From contig NW_027473588.1 of NCBI RefSeq assembly GCF_050947335.1, positions 62,001 through 126,000 of the forward strand: DNA of 64,000 nt, read 5' to 3'. The number at the start of each line of letters is the position of its first letter. The first letter of the stretch is position 1. This DNA comes from Megachile rotundata (Eukaryota > Arthropoda > Insecta > Hymenoptera > Megachilidae). The notes beneath the pieces were generated by a model that saw nothing but the letters and a program-made list of their open reading frames with translations, did no database searches and was not told where the DNA came from. A program made the translations under genes and the position numbers. This document shows, piece by piece, positions 1-10,997 of this stretch.

Positions 1-250
1 TGTGATTGTGTTATTGTGTGATTGTGTGATTGTGTGACCGTGATTGTGTGACCGTGATTGAGTGACCGTGATTGTGATTGCGTGATTGTGTGATTGTGTG
101 ATCGTGTGATCGTGTGATTGTGTGATCGTGTGATTGTGTGATTGTGTGAGTGTGTGATTGTGTGATTGTGTGATTGTGTGATTGTGACTGTGTGATTGTG
201 TGGTTGTGTGATTTTGTGATTGTGTGATTGTGTGATTGTGTGATTGTGTG
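1..250. repeat. ACCG/GATCG cassette, left copy
   Basis: It contains a GTTATTG variant at 10, three ACCG monomers with the last preceded by GAG, a GCG monomer, a GATCG group, GAGTG, GACTG, GGTTG and GATTTTG (211). The same order lies near 4570-4820. The landmarks GTTATTG (10 and 4579) and ATTTTG (211 and 4780) are both offset by exactly 4569 bp. The offset then drops to 4561 at the next GACTG, which equals loss of one 8-mer. The right domain carries a related cassette with four ACCG instead of three. Confidence 0.9.
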
Positions 251-2009
251 ATTGTGACTGTGTGATTGTGTGAGTGTGTGATTGTGTGAGTGTGTGATTG
301 TGTGATTGTGTGATTGTGTGATTGTGTGATTGTGTGATTGTGTGATTGTGTGATTGTGTGATTGTGTGATTGTGTGATTGTGTGATTGTGTGATTGTGAT
401 TGTGTGATTGTGATTGTGTGATTGTGACTGTGTGATTGTGACTGTGTGATTGTGTGAGTGTGTGATTGAGTGATTGTGTGCTTGTGTGATTGTGTGGTTG
501 TGTGATTGTGTGATTGTGTGATTAGGTGATTGTGTGATTGTGTTATTGTGTGATTGTGTGATTGTGTGATTGTGTGATTGTGTGATTGTGTGATTGTGTG
601 ATTGTGTGATTGTGTGATTGTGTGATTGTGTGATTGTGTGATTGTGTGAGTGTGTGATTGTCTGATTGAGTGATTGTGTGCTTGTGTGATTGTGTGGTTG
701 TGTGATTGTGTGATTGTGTGATTAGGTGATTGTGTGATTGTGTGATTGTGTGATTGTGTGATTGTGACTGTGTGATTGTGTGAGTGTGTGATTGTGTGAT
801 TGAGTGATTGTGTGCTTGTGTGATTGTGTGGTTGTGTGATTGTGTGATTGTGTGATTGTGTGATTGTGTGATCGTGTGATTGTGTGATCGTGTGATTGTG
901 TGATTGTGTGAGTGTGTGATTGTGTGATTGTGTGATTGTGTGAGTGTGTGATTGTCTGATTGAGTGATTGTGTGCTTGTGTGATTGTGTGGTTGTGTGGT
1001 TGTGTGATTGTGTGATTGTGTGATTAGGTGATTGTGTGATTGTGTGATTGTGTGATTGTGTGATTGTGACTGTGTGATTGTGTGAGTGTGTGATTGTGTG
1101 GTTGTGTGATTGTGTGGTTGTGTGATTGTGTGGTTGTGTGATTGTGTGATTGTGTGATTGTGTGATTGTGTGATTGTGTGATTGTGTGATTGTGTGATTG
1201 TGTGATTGTGTGATTGTGTGATTGTGTGATTGTGTGATTGTGTGATTGTGTGATTGTGAGTGTGTGATTGTCTGATTGAGTGATTGTGTGCTTGTGTGAT
1301 TGTGTGGTTGTGTGATTGTGTGATTGTGTGATTAGGTGATTGTGTGATTGTGTGATTGTGTGATTGTGTGATTGTGTGATTGTGTGATTGTGTGATTGTG
1401 TGATTGTGTGATTGTGTGATTGTGATTGTGTGATTGTGATTGTGTGACTGTGACTGTGTGATTGTGTGAGTGTGTGATTGTGTGATTGAGTGATTGTGTG
1501 CTTGTGTGATTGTGTGGTTGTGTGATTGTGTGATTGTGTGATTAGGTGATTGTGTGATTGTGTGATTGTGTGATTGTGTGATTGTGTGATTGTGTGATTG
1601 TGATTGTGTGATTGTGACTGTGTGATTGTGTGAGTGTGTGAATGTGTGATTGTGTGATTGTGTGATTGTGTGAGTGTGTGATTGTGTGGTTGTGTGATTG
1701 TGTGATTGTGTGATTGTGATTGTGTGATTGTGACTGTGTGATTGTGTGAGTGTGTGATTGTGTGATTGAGTGATTGGGTGGTTGTGTGATTGTGTGGTTG
1801 TTAGATTGTGTGGTTGTGTGATTGTGTGAGTGTGTGATTGTGTGATTGAGTGATTGTGTGGTTGTGTGATTGTGTGGTTGTGTGATTGTGTGATTGTGTG
1901 ATTGTGTGATTGTGTGATTGTGTGATTGTGTGATTGTGTGATTGTGTGATTGTGTGATTGTGTGATTGTGTGATTGTGTGATTGTGGTTGTGTGATTGTG
2001 ATTGTGTGA

Positions 2010-2340
2010 TTGTGATTGTGTGATTGTGTCTGTGTGATTGTGTGAGTATGTGATTGTGTGATTGTGTGATTGTGTGATTGTGTGATTGTGTGATTGTGTA
2101 ATTGTGATTGTGCGATTGTGTGATTGTGTGATTGTGTGATTGTGTGATTGTGTGATTGTGTGATTGTGAGATTGTGTGATTGTGTGATGGTGTAATTGTG
2201 ATTGTGTGATTGTGATTGTGTGATTGTGTGATTGTGTGATTGAGTGATTGTGTGAGTGTGTGGTTGTGTGATTGTGTGGTTGTGTGATTGTGTGGTTGTG
2301 TGATTGTGTGATTGTGTGATTAGGTGATTGTGTGATTGTG
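2010..2340. repeat. Direct duplication copy 1 (offset 1688 bp)
   Basis: Landmarks GTGTCTG (C at 2030), TGAGTATG (2043), GTAATTG (2100), GATGG (2187) and ATTAGG (2319) all recur exactly 1688 bp downstream, at 3718, 3731, 3788, 3875 and 4007. The two copies flank the 14-mer block at 2598-3716. A few monomers differ inside the copies, for example a GGTTG near 2278 is a plain monomer in the second copy. Confidence 0.92.
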
Positions 2341-2597
2341 TGATTGTGACTGTGTGATTGTATGAGTGTGTGATTGTGTGATTGTGTGATTGTTTGATTG
2401 TGTGATTGTGTGATTGTGTGATTGTGTGATTGTGTGATTGTGTGATTGTGTGATTGTGTGATTGTGTGATTGTGTGATTGTGTGATTGTGTGATTGTGTG
2501 ATTGTTTGATTGTGTGATTGTGTGATTGTGTGATTGTGTGATTGTGTGATTGTGTGATTGTGTGATTGTGTGATTGTGTGATTGTGTGATTGTGTGA

Positions 2598-3716
2598 TTG
2601 TGATTGTGTGATTGTGATTGTGTGATTGTGATTGTGTGATTGTGATTGTGTGATTGTGATTGTGTGATTGTGATTGTGTGATTGTGATTGTGTGATTGTG
2701 ATTGTGTGATTGTGATTGTGTGATTGTGATTGTGTGATTGTGATTGTGTGATTGTGATTGTGTGATTGTGATTGTGTGATTGTGATTGTGTGATTGTGAT
2801 TGTGTGATTGTGATTGTGTGATTGTGATTGTGTGATTGTGATTGTGTGATTGTGATTGTGTGATTGTGATTGTGTGATTGTGATTGTGTGATTGTGATTG
2901 TGTGATTGTGATTGTGTGATTGTGATTGTGTGATTGTGATTGTGTGATTGTGATTGTGTGATTGTGATTGTGTGATTGTGATTGTGTGATTGTGATTGTG
3001 TGATTGTGATTGTGTGATTGTGATTGTGTGATTGTGATTGTGTGATTGTGATTGTGTGATTGTGATTGTGTGATTGTGATTGTGTGATTGTGATTGTGTG
3101 ATTGTGATTGTGTGATTGTGATTGTGTGATTGTGATTGTGTGATTGTGATTGTGTGATTGTGATTGTGTGATTGTGATTGTGTGATTGTGATTGTGTGAT
3201 TGTGATTGTGTGATTGTGATTGTGTGATTGTGATTGTGTGATTGTGATTGTGTGATTGTGATTGTGTGATTGTGATTGTGTGATTGTGATTGTGTGATTG
3301 TGATTGTGTGATTGTGATTGTGTGATTGTGATTGTGTGATTGTGATTGTGTGATTGTGATTGTGTGATTGTGATTGTGTGATTGTGATTGTGTGATTGTG
3401 ATTGTGTGATTGTGATTGTGTGATTGTGATTGTGTGATTGTGATTGTGTGATTGTGATTGTGTGATTGTGATTGTGTGATTGTGATTGTGTGATTGTGAT
3501 TGTGTGATTGTGATTGTGTGATTGTGATTGTGTGATTGTGATTGTGTGATTGTGATTGTGTGATTGTGATTGTGTGATTGTGATTGTGTGATTGTGATTG
3601 TGTGATTGTGTGATTGTGATTGTGTGATGGTGATTGTGTGATTGTGATTGTGTGATTGTGATTGTGTGATTGTGGTTGTGTGATTGTGATTGTGTGATTG
3701 TGATTGTGTGATTGTG
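2598..3716. repeat. 14-mer array (6+8 alternation), about 1.1 kb
   Basis: Near-perfect TGTGATTGTGATTG repeats run without a phase slip to about 3600. An extra 8-mer follows (about 3605-3618), then a GATGG variant near 3627 and a GTGGTTG variant near 3674. The block ends at GTGTCTG (3718). It is the only long 14-mer block in the left domain and sits between the two copies of the 1688-bp-offset duplication. Confidence 0.95.
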
Positions 3717-4028
3717 TCTGTGTGATTGTGTGAGTATGTGATTGTGTGATTGTGTGATTGTGTGATTGTGTGATTGTGTGATTGTGTAATTGTGATTGTG
3801 CGATTGTGTGATTGTGTGATTGTGTGATTGTGTGATTGTGTGATTGTGTGATTGTGAGATTGTGTGATTGTGTGATGGTGTAATTGTGATTGTGTGATTG
3901 TGATTGTGTGATTGTGTGATTGTGTGATTGAGTGATTGTGTGAGTGTGTGGTTGTGTGATTGTGTGATTGTGTGATTGTGTGGTTGTGTGATTGTGTGAT
4001 TGTGTGATTAGGTGATTGTGTGATTGTG
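3698..4028. repeat. Direct duplication copy 2 (offset 1688 bp)
   Basis: This is the partner of 2010-2340, with the same ordered landmarks: GTGTCTG, GAGTATG, GTAATTG, GCGATTG, GAGATTG, GATGGTGTAATTG, GAGTG and ATTAGG. There is no net indel between GTGTCTG and ATTAGG. Confidence 0.92.
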
Positions 4029-5509
4029 TGATTGTGACTGTGTGGTTGTATGAGTGTGTGATTTTGTGATTGAGTGATTGTGTGCTTGTGTGATTGTGTG
4101 GTTGTGTGATTGTGTGATTGTGTGATTGTGTGACTGTGTGATTGTGTGATTGTGTGATTGTGCGATTGTGTGATTGTGCGATTGTGTAGTTGTGATTGTG
4201 TGATTGTGATTGTGTGTACTGTGTGATTGTGTGATTGTGTGATTGTGTGATTATGTGATTGTGTGATTGTGTGATTGTGTGATTGTGTGAGTGTGAGATT
4301 GTCTGATTGAGTGATTGTGTGCTTGTGTGATTGTGTGATTGTGACTGTGTGATTGTGTGAGTGTGTGATTGTGTGATTGTGTGATTGTGTGATTGTGTGA
4401 TTGTGTGAGTGTGTGATTGTGTGATTGTGTGATTGTGTGATTGTGTGATTGTGTGATTGAGTGATTGTGTGCTTGTGTGATTGTGTGGTTGTGTGATTGT
4501 GTGATTGTGTGGTTGTGTGATTGTGTGATTGTCTGATTGTGTGATTGTGTGATTGTGTGATAGTGACTGTGTGATTGTGTTATTGTGTGATTGTGTGATT
4601 GTGTGACCGTGATTGTGTGACCGTGATTGAGTGACCGTGATTGTGATTGCGTGATTGTGTGATTGTGTGATCGTGTGATCGTGTGATTGTGTGATCGTGT
4701 GATTGTGTGATTGTGTGAGTGTGTGATTGTGTGATTGTGTGATTGTGTGATTGTGACTGTGTGATTGTGTGGTTGTGTGATTTTGTGATTGTGTGATTGT
4801 GTGATTGTGTGATTGTGACTGTGTGATTGTGTGAGTGTGTGATTGTGTGAGTGTGTGATTGTGTGATTGTGTGATTGTGTGATTGTGTGATTGTGTGATT
4901 GTGTGATTGTGTGCTTGTGTGATTGTGTGATTGTGACTGTGTGATTGTGTGATTGTGAGATTGTGTGATTGTGTGATTGTGTGATTGTGTGATTGTGTGA
5001 TTGTGTGATTGTGTGATTGTGTGATTGTGTGATTGTGTGATTGTGTGATTGTGTGATTGTGTGAGTGTGTGATTGTCTGATTGAGTGATTGTGTGCTTGT
5101 GTGATTGTGTGGTTGTGTGATTGTGTGATTGTGTGATTAGGTGATTGTGTGATTGTGTGATTGTGTGATTGTGACTGTGTGATTGTGTGAGTGTGTGATT
5201 GTGTGATTGAGTGATTGTGTGCTTGTGTGATTGTGTGGTTGTGTGATTGTGTGATTGTGTGATTGTGTGATTGTGTGATTGTGTGATTGTGTGATTGTGT
5301 GATTGTGTGATTGTGTGATTGTGTGATTGTGACTGTGTGATTGTGTGAGTGTGTGATTGTGTGAGTGTGTGATTGTGTGATTGTGTGATTGTGTGATTGT
5401 GTGATTGTGTGATTGTGTGATTGTGTGATTGTGTGATTGTGTGATTGTGTGATTGTGTGATTGTGTGATTGTGTGATTGTGTGATTGTGAGATTGTGTGA
5501 TTGTGTGAT
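4029..5509. repeat. Diverged 8-mer array with short cassettes (left domain, part 2)
   Basis: 8-mers with GACTG, GCGATT, GTAGTTG (4187), a GTACTG variant (4217), GTTATTG near 4579, three ACCG, a GATCG group, and cassettes with GTCTGATTGAG (4303, 5071) and ATTAGG (5136). It includes the second copy of the window-start cassette (about 4570-4820). One minus-strand open frame of 466 codons (4251-5651) crosses this stretch. It is repeat-encoded (repeating HNHTITQS) and is not called as a gene. Confidence 0.92.
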
Positions 5510-5720
5510 TGTGTGATTGAGTGATTGTGTGACTGCGTGATTGTGTGACTGTGTGATTGTGTGACTGCGTGATTGTGTGACCGCGATTGTGTGACCGTGA
5601 TTGTGTGACCGTGATTTTGTGACCGTGATTGTGTGACCGTGATTGTGTCATCGTGATTGTGTGATCGTGATTGTGTGATCGTGATTGTGCAATCGTGATT
5701 GTGTGATTGCGTGATTGTGA
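5510..5720. repeat. Unique CpG-bearing 14-mer run (ACCG x5 then ATCG x4)
   Basis: After alternating GACTG/GCG monomers (about 5528-5575), nine consecutive 14-mers carry CG in the first core. ACCG starts at 5580, 5594, 5608, 5622 and 5636. ATCG starts at 5650, 5664, 5678 and 5692. Spacing is exactly 14 bp. The sixth has GTGTCATCG and the ninth GTGCAATCG. Elsewhere ACCG occurs in groups of three or four and GATCG mostly in 8-bp steps, so this run is not repeated elsewhere in the window. Confidence 0.93.
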
Positions 5721-6852
5721 TTGTGTGATTGTGTGACTGTGTGATTGTGTGATTGTGTGATTGTGTGATTGTGTGATTGTGTGATTGTGTGATTGTGTGA
5801 TTGTGTGATTGTGTGATTGTGTGATTGTGTGATTGTGTGATTGTGTGATTGTGTGATTGTGTGATTGTGTGATTGTGTGATTGTGTGATTGTGTGATTGT
5901 GTGATTGTGTGATTGTGATTGTGTGATTGTGATTGTGTGATTGTGACTGTGTGATTGTGAAGGTGTGATTGTGTGAGTGTGTGATTGTGTGATTGAGTGA
6001 TTGTGTGCTTGTGTGATTGTGTGGTTGTGTGATTGTGTGATTGTGTGATTAGGTGATTGTGTGATTGTGTGATTGTGTGATTGTGTGATTGTGTTATTGT
6101 GTGATTGTGTGATTGTGTGATTGTGTGATTGTGTGATTGTGTGATTGTGTGATTGTGTGATTGTGTGATTGTGTGATTGTGTGATTGTGTGAGTGTGTGA
6201 TTGTCTGATTAAGTGATTGTGTGCTTGTGTGATTGTGTGGTTGTGTGATTGTGTGATTGTGTGATTAGGTGATTGTGTGATTGTGTGATTGTGTGATTGT
6301 GTGATTGTGTGATTGTGTGATTGTGTGATTGTGTGATTGTGTGATTGTGTGATTGTGTGAGTGTGTGATTGTCTGATTGAGTGATTGTGTGCTTGTGTGA
6401 TTGTGTGGTTGTGTGATTGTGTGATTGTGTGATTAGGTGATTGTGTGATTGTGTGATTGTGTGATTGTGACTGTGTGATTGTGTGAGTGTGTGATTGTGT
6501 GATTGAGTGATTGTGTGCTTGTGTGATTGTGTGGTTGTGTGATTGTGTGATTGTGTGATTGTGTGATTGTGTGATTGTGTGATTGTGTGATTGTGTGATT
6601 GTGTGATTGTGGTTGTGTGATTGTGACTGTGTGATTGTGACTGTGTGATTGTGATTGTTTGATTGTGACTGTGTGATTGTGTGAGTGTGTGATTGTGTGA
6701 TTGTGTGATTGTGTGATTGTGTGATTGTGTGAGTGTGTGATTGTGTGATTGTGTGATTGTGTGATTGTGTGATTGTGACTGTGTGATTGTGTGATTGTGT
6801 GATTGTGTGATTGAGTGATTGTGTGGTTGTGTGATTGTGTGATTGTGTGATT
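5721..6852. repeat. Diverged 8-mer array with short cassettes (left domain, part 3)
   Basis: A homogeneous 8-mer run (about 5730-5915) is followed by cassettes with GAAGG (about 5960), GCTTG and ATTAGG at 6048, 6264 and 6432. The ATTAGG spacing is 216 and 168 bp, the shortest in the window. GTCTGATTAAG (6193) is a one-base variant of the left-domain GTCTGATTGAG form. Later monomers include several GACTG and GAGTG, then the sequence passes into the 14-mer array at about 6853. Confidence 0.92.
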
Positions 6853-7468
6853 GTGTGATTGTGATTGTGTGATTGTGATTGTGTGATTGTGATTGTGTGA
6901 TTGTGATTGTGTGATTGTGATTGTGTGATTGTGATTGTGTGATTGTGATTGTGTGATTGTGATTGTGTGATTGTGATTGTGTGATTGTGATTGTGTGATT
7001 GTGATTGTGTGATTGTGATTGTGTGATTGTGATTGTGTGATTGTGATTGTGTGATTGTGATTGTGTGATTGTGATTGTGTGATTGTGATTGTGTGATTGT
7101 GATTGTGTGATTGTGATTGTGTGATTGTGATTGTGTGATTGTGATTGTGTGATTGTGATTGTGTGATTGTGATTGTGTGATTGTGATTGTGTGATTGTGA
7201 TTGTGTGATTGTGATTGTGTGATTGTGATTGTGTGATTGTGATTGTGTGATTGTGATTGTGTGATTGTGATTGTGTGATTGTGATTGTGTGATTGTGATT
7301 GTGTGATTGTGATTGTGTGATTGTGATTGTGTGATTGTGATTGTGTGATTGTGATTGTTTGATTGTGATTGTGTGATTGTGATTGTGTGATTGTGATTGT
7401 GTGATTGTGATTGTGTGATTGTGATTGTGTGATTGTGATTGTGTGATTGTGTGATTGTGATTGTGTGA
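6853..7468. repeat. 14-mer array, plain form
   Basis: Perfect TGTGATTGTGATTG repeats, with one GTTTG variant (7358-7360). The block ends with a single extra 8-mer (about 7441-7456) just before the GACTG-variant block. The GTTTG and the extra 8-mer recur 708-736 bp downstream. Confidence 0.95.
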
Positions 7469-7777
7469 CTGTGATTGTGTGACTGTGATTGTGTGACTGT
7501 GATTGTGTGACTGTGATTGTGTGACTGTGATTGTGTGACTGTGATTGTGTGACTGTGATTGTGTGACTGTGATTGTGTGACTGTGATTGTGTGACTGTGA
7601 TTGTGTGACTGTGATTGTGTGACTGTGATTGTGTGACTGTGATTGTGTGACTGTGATTGTGTGACTGTGATTGTGTGACTGTGATTGTGTGATTGTGATT
7701 GTGTGACTGTGATTGTGTGACTGTGATTGTGTGACTGTGATTGTGTGACTGTGATTGTGTGACTGTGATTGTGTGAT
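7469..7777. repeat. 14-mer array, TGTGACTG-variant block 1
   Basis: The T-to-C change makes TGTGACTGTGATTG. The variant C occurs every 14 bp from 7469 to 7679 (16 units). One plain unit follows (T at 7693), then five more variant units (7707-7763). The variant has therefore replaced the consensus across about 21 neighbouring units. Confidence 0.95.
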
Positions 7778-8204
7778 TGTGATTGTGTGATTGTGATTGT
7801 GTGATTGTGATTGTGTGATTGTGATTGTGTGATTGTGATTGTGTGATTGTGATTGTGTGATTGTGATTGTGTGATTGTGATTGTGTGATTGTGATTGTGT
7901 GATTGTGATTGTGTGATTGTGATTGTGTGATTGTGATTGTGTGATTGTGATTGTGTGATTGTGATTGTGTGATTGTGATTGTGTGATTGTGATTGTGTGA
8001 TTGTGATTGTGTGATTGTGATTGTGTGATTGTGATTGTGTGATTGTGATTGTGTGATTGTGATTGTTTGATTGTGATTGTGTGATTGTGATTGTGTGATT
8101 GTGATTGTGTGATTGTGATTGTGTGATTGTGATTGTGTGATTGTGATTGTGTGATTGTGATTGTGTGATTGTGATTGTGTGATTGTGTGATTGTGATTGT
8201 GTGA
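7778..8204. repeat. 14-mer array, plain form, second copy with GTTTG marker
   Basis: Plain 14-mers carry a GTTTG variant at 8066-8068 and an extra 8-mer just before the next GACTG block. The same ordered landmarks lie at 7358-7468. The offset is 708 bp at GTTTG and 736 bp at the first GACTG. The 28-bp difference equals two 14-mers, so this is a duplicated segment that later changed by whole units. Confidence 0.93.
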
Positions 8205-8745
8205 CTGTGATTGTGTGACTGTGATTGTGTGACTGTGATTGTGTGACTGTGATTGTGTGACTGTGATTGTGTGACTGTGATTGTGTGACTGTGATTGTGT
8301 GACTGTGATTGTGTGACTGTGATTGTGTGACTGTGATTGTGTGACTGTGATTGTGTGACTGTGATTGTGTGACTGTGATTGTGTGACTGTGATTGTGTGA
8401 CTGTGATTGTGTGACTGTGATTGTGTGACTGTGATTGTGTGACTGTGATTGTGTGACTGTGATTGTGTGACTGTGATTGTGTGACTGTGATTGTGTGACT
8501 GTGATTGTGTGACTGTGATTGTGTGACTGTGATTGTGTGACTGTGATTGTGTGACTGTGATTGTGTGACTGTGATTGTGTGACTGTGATTGTGTGACTGT
8601 GATTGTGTGACTGTGATTGTGTGACTGTGATTGTGTGACTGTGATTGTGTGACTGTGATTGTGTGACTGTGATTGTGTGACTGTGATTGTGTGACTGTGA
8701 TTGTGTGACTGTGATTGTGTGACTGTGATTGTGTGACTGTGATTG
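8205..8745. repeat. 14-mer array, TGTGACTG-variant block 2 (39 units)
   Basis: The variant C occurs every 14 bp from 8205 to 8737, which is 39 consecutive units with no plain unit among them. Block 1 has 16+5. The larger size and absence of the interrupting unit suggest that block 2 expanded after the duplication, or that block 1 contracted. Confidence 0.95.
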
Positions 8746-10475
8746 TGTGATTGTGATTGTGTGATTGTGATTGTGTGATTGTGATTGTGTGATTGTGATT
8801 GTGTGATTGTGATTGTGTGATTGTGATTGTGTGATTGTGATTGTGTGATTGTGATTGTGTGATTGTGATTGTGTGATTGTGATTGTGTGATTGTGATTGT
8901 GTGATTGTGATTGTGTGATTGTGATTGTGTGATTGTGATTGTGTGATTGTGATTGTGTGATTGTGATTGTGTGATTGTGATTGTGTGATTGTGATTGTGT
9001 GGTTGTGATTGTGTGGTTGTGATTGTGTGGTTGTGATTGTGTGGTTGTGATTGTGTGGTTGTGATTGTGTGATTGTGATTGTGTGATTGTGATTGTGTGA
9101 TTGTGATTGTGTGATTGTGATTGTGTGATTGTGATTGTGTGATTGTGATTGTGTGATTGTGATTGTGTGATTGTGATTGTGTGATTGTGATTGTGTGATT
9201 GTGATTGTGTGATTGTGATTGTGTGATTGTGATTGTGTGATTGTGATTGTGTGATTGTGATTGTGTGATTGTGATTGTGTGATTGTGATTGTGTGATTGT
9301 GATTGTGTGATTGTGATTGTGTGATTGTGATTGTGTGATTGTGATTGTGTGATTGTGATTGTGTGATTGTGATTGTGTGATTGTGATTGTGTGATTGTGA
9401 TTGTGTGATTGTGATTGTGTGATTGTGATTGTGTGATTGTGATTGTGTGATTGTGATTGTGTGATTGTGATTGTGTGATTGTGATTGTGTGATTGTGATT
9501 GTGTGATTGTGATTGTGTGATTGTGATTGTGTGATTGTGATTGTGTGATTGTGATTGTGTGATTGTGATTGTGTGATTGTGATTGTGTGATTGTGATTGT
9601 GTGATTGTGATTGTGTGATTGTGATTGTGTGATTGTGATTGTGTGATTGTGATTGTGTGATTGTGATTGTGTGATTGTGATTGTGTGATTGTGATTGTGT
9701 GATTGTGATTGTGTGATTGTGATTGTGTGATTGTGATTGTGTGATTGTGATTGTGTGATTGTGATTGTGTGATTGTGATTGTGTGATTGTGATTGTGTGA
9801 TTGTGATTGTGTGATTGTGATTGTGTGATTGTGATTGTGTGATTGTGATTGTGTGATTGTGATTGTGTGATTGTGATTGTGTGATTGTGATTGTGTGATT
9901 GTGATTGTGTGATTGTGATTGTGTGATTGTGATTGTGTGATTGTGATTGTGTGATTGTGATTGTGTGATTGTGATTGTGTGATTGTGATTGTGTGATTGT
10001 GATTGTGTGATTGTGATTGTGTGATTGTGATTGTGTGATTGTGATTGTGTGATTGTGATTGTGTGATTGTGATTGTGTGATTGTGATTGTGTGATTGTGA
10101 TTGTGTGATTGTGATTGTGTGATTGTGATTGTGTGATTGTGATTGTGTGATTGTGATTGTGTGATTGTGATTGTGTGATTGTGATTGTGTGATTGTGATT
10201 GTGTGATTGTGATTGTGTGATTGTGATTGTGTGATTGTGATTGTGTGATTGTGATTGTGTGATTGTGATTGTGTGATTGTGATTGTGTGATTGTGATTGT
10301 GTGATTGTGATTGTGTGATTGTGATTGTGTGATTGTGATTGTGTGATTGTGATTGTGTGATTGTGATTGTGTGATTGTGATTGTGTGATTGTGATTGTGT
10401 GATTGTGATTGTGTGATTGTGATTGTGTGATTGTGATTGTGTGATTGTGATTGTGTGATTGTGATTGTGTGATTG
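8746..10475. repeat. Long 14-mer array (about 1.7 kb) with five TGTGGTTG units
   Basis: About 123 units with no phase slip: the same line pattern returns every 420 bp (30 x 14). The only variants noticed are five consecutive TGTGGTTGTGATTG units, with variant G at 9002, 9016, 9030, 9044 and 9058. The array then passes to 8-mers near 10476. Confidence 0.96.
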
Positions 10476-10997
10476 TGTGATTGTGTGATTGTGTGATTGT
10501 GTGATTGTGTGATTGTGTGATTGTGTGATTGTGTGATTGTGTGATTGTGATTGTGTGATTGTGTGATTGTGTGATCGTGTGATCGTGTGATCGTGTGATT
10601 GTGTGATCGTGTGATTGTGTGATTGTGTGAGTGTGTGATTGTGTGATTGTGTGATTGTGTGGTTGTGTGATTGTGTGATAGTGACTGTGTGATTGTGTGA
10701 TTGTGTGATTGTGTGATTGTGTGACCGTGATTGTGTGACCGTGATTGTGTGACCGTGATTGAGTGACCGTGATTGTGATTGCGTGATTGTGTGATTGTGT
10801 GATCGTGTGATCGTGTGATTGTGTGATCGTGTGATTGTGTGATTGTGTGAGTGTGCGATTGTGTGATTGTGTGATTGTGTGATTGAGTGATTGTGACTGT
10901 GTGATTGTGACTGGGTGATTGTGTGAGTGTGCGATTGTGTGATTGAGTGATTGTGTGCTTGTGTGATTGTGTGGTTGTGTGATTGTGTGATTGTGTG
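10476..10997. repeat. First right-domain cassette (GATCG-ACCG-ATTAGG module)
   Basis: In order: 8-mers; three GATCG, one GATTG and one GATCG (about 10573-10610); GAGTG; GGTTG; GATAGTGACTG (about 10677); ACCG at 14-bp spacing with the last after GAG (about 10725-10770); GCG; a second GATCG group; GAGTGTGCG; GATTGAGTG; GACTGGG; GCTTG; GGTTG; ATTAGG (10998). The same module closes most downstream units. Confidence 0.93.

Larger units (their letters stand above)
1..2597. repeat. Diverged 8-mer array with short cassette repeats (left domain, part 1)
   Basis: This is mostly 8-mers, broken by frequent variants. A short cassette of GAGTGATTG, GCTTG, GGTTG and ATTAGG recurs, with ATTAGG at 521, 721, 1023, 1331, 1541 and 2319. 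Spacing is often only 200-310 bp, much tighter than in the right-hand HOR domain. Some cassettes carry GTCTGATTGAG (about 661, 953, 1269), which I did not find in the right domain. 14-mers occur only as short runs near 395-430, 1425-1445 and 1985-2030. No gene is visible. Confidence 0.93.

Noticed and set aside
4251..5651. 466-codon minus-strand open frame rich in His, Thr, Gln and Ser
   Set aside because: It is a literal translation of the repeat. Its ATG comes from one GTCATCG variant (5649-5651) and its stop from a GATTATG variant (4251). The complement has no stops in any frame, so openness is not evidence of coding. No domain, signal peptide or splice context is visible.
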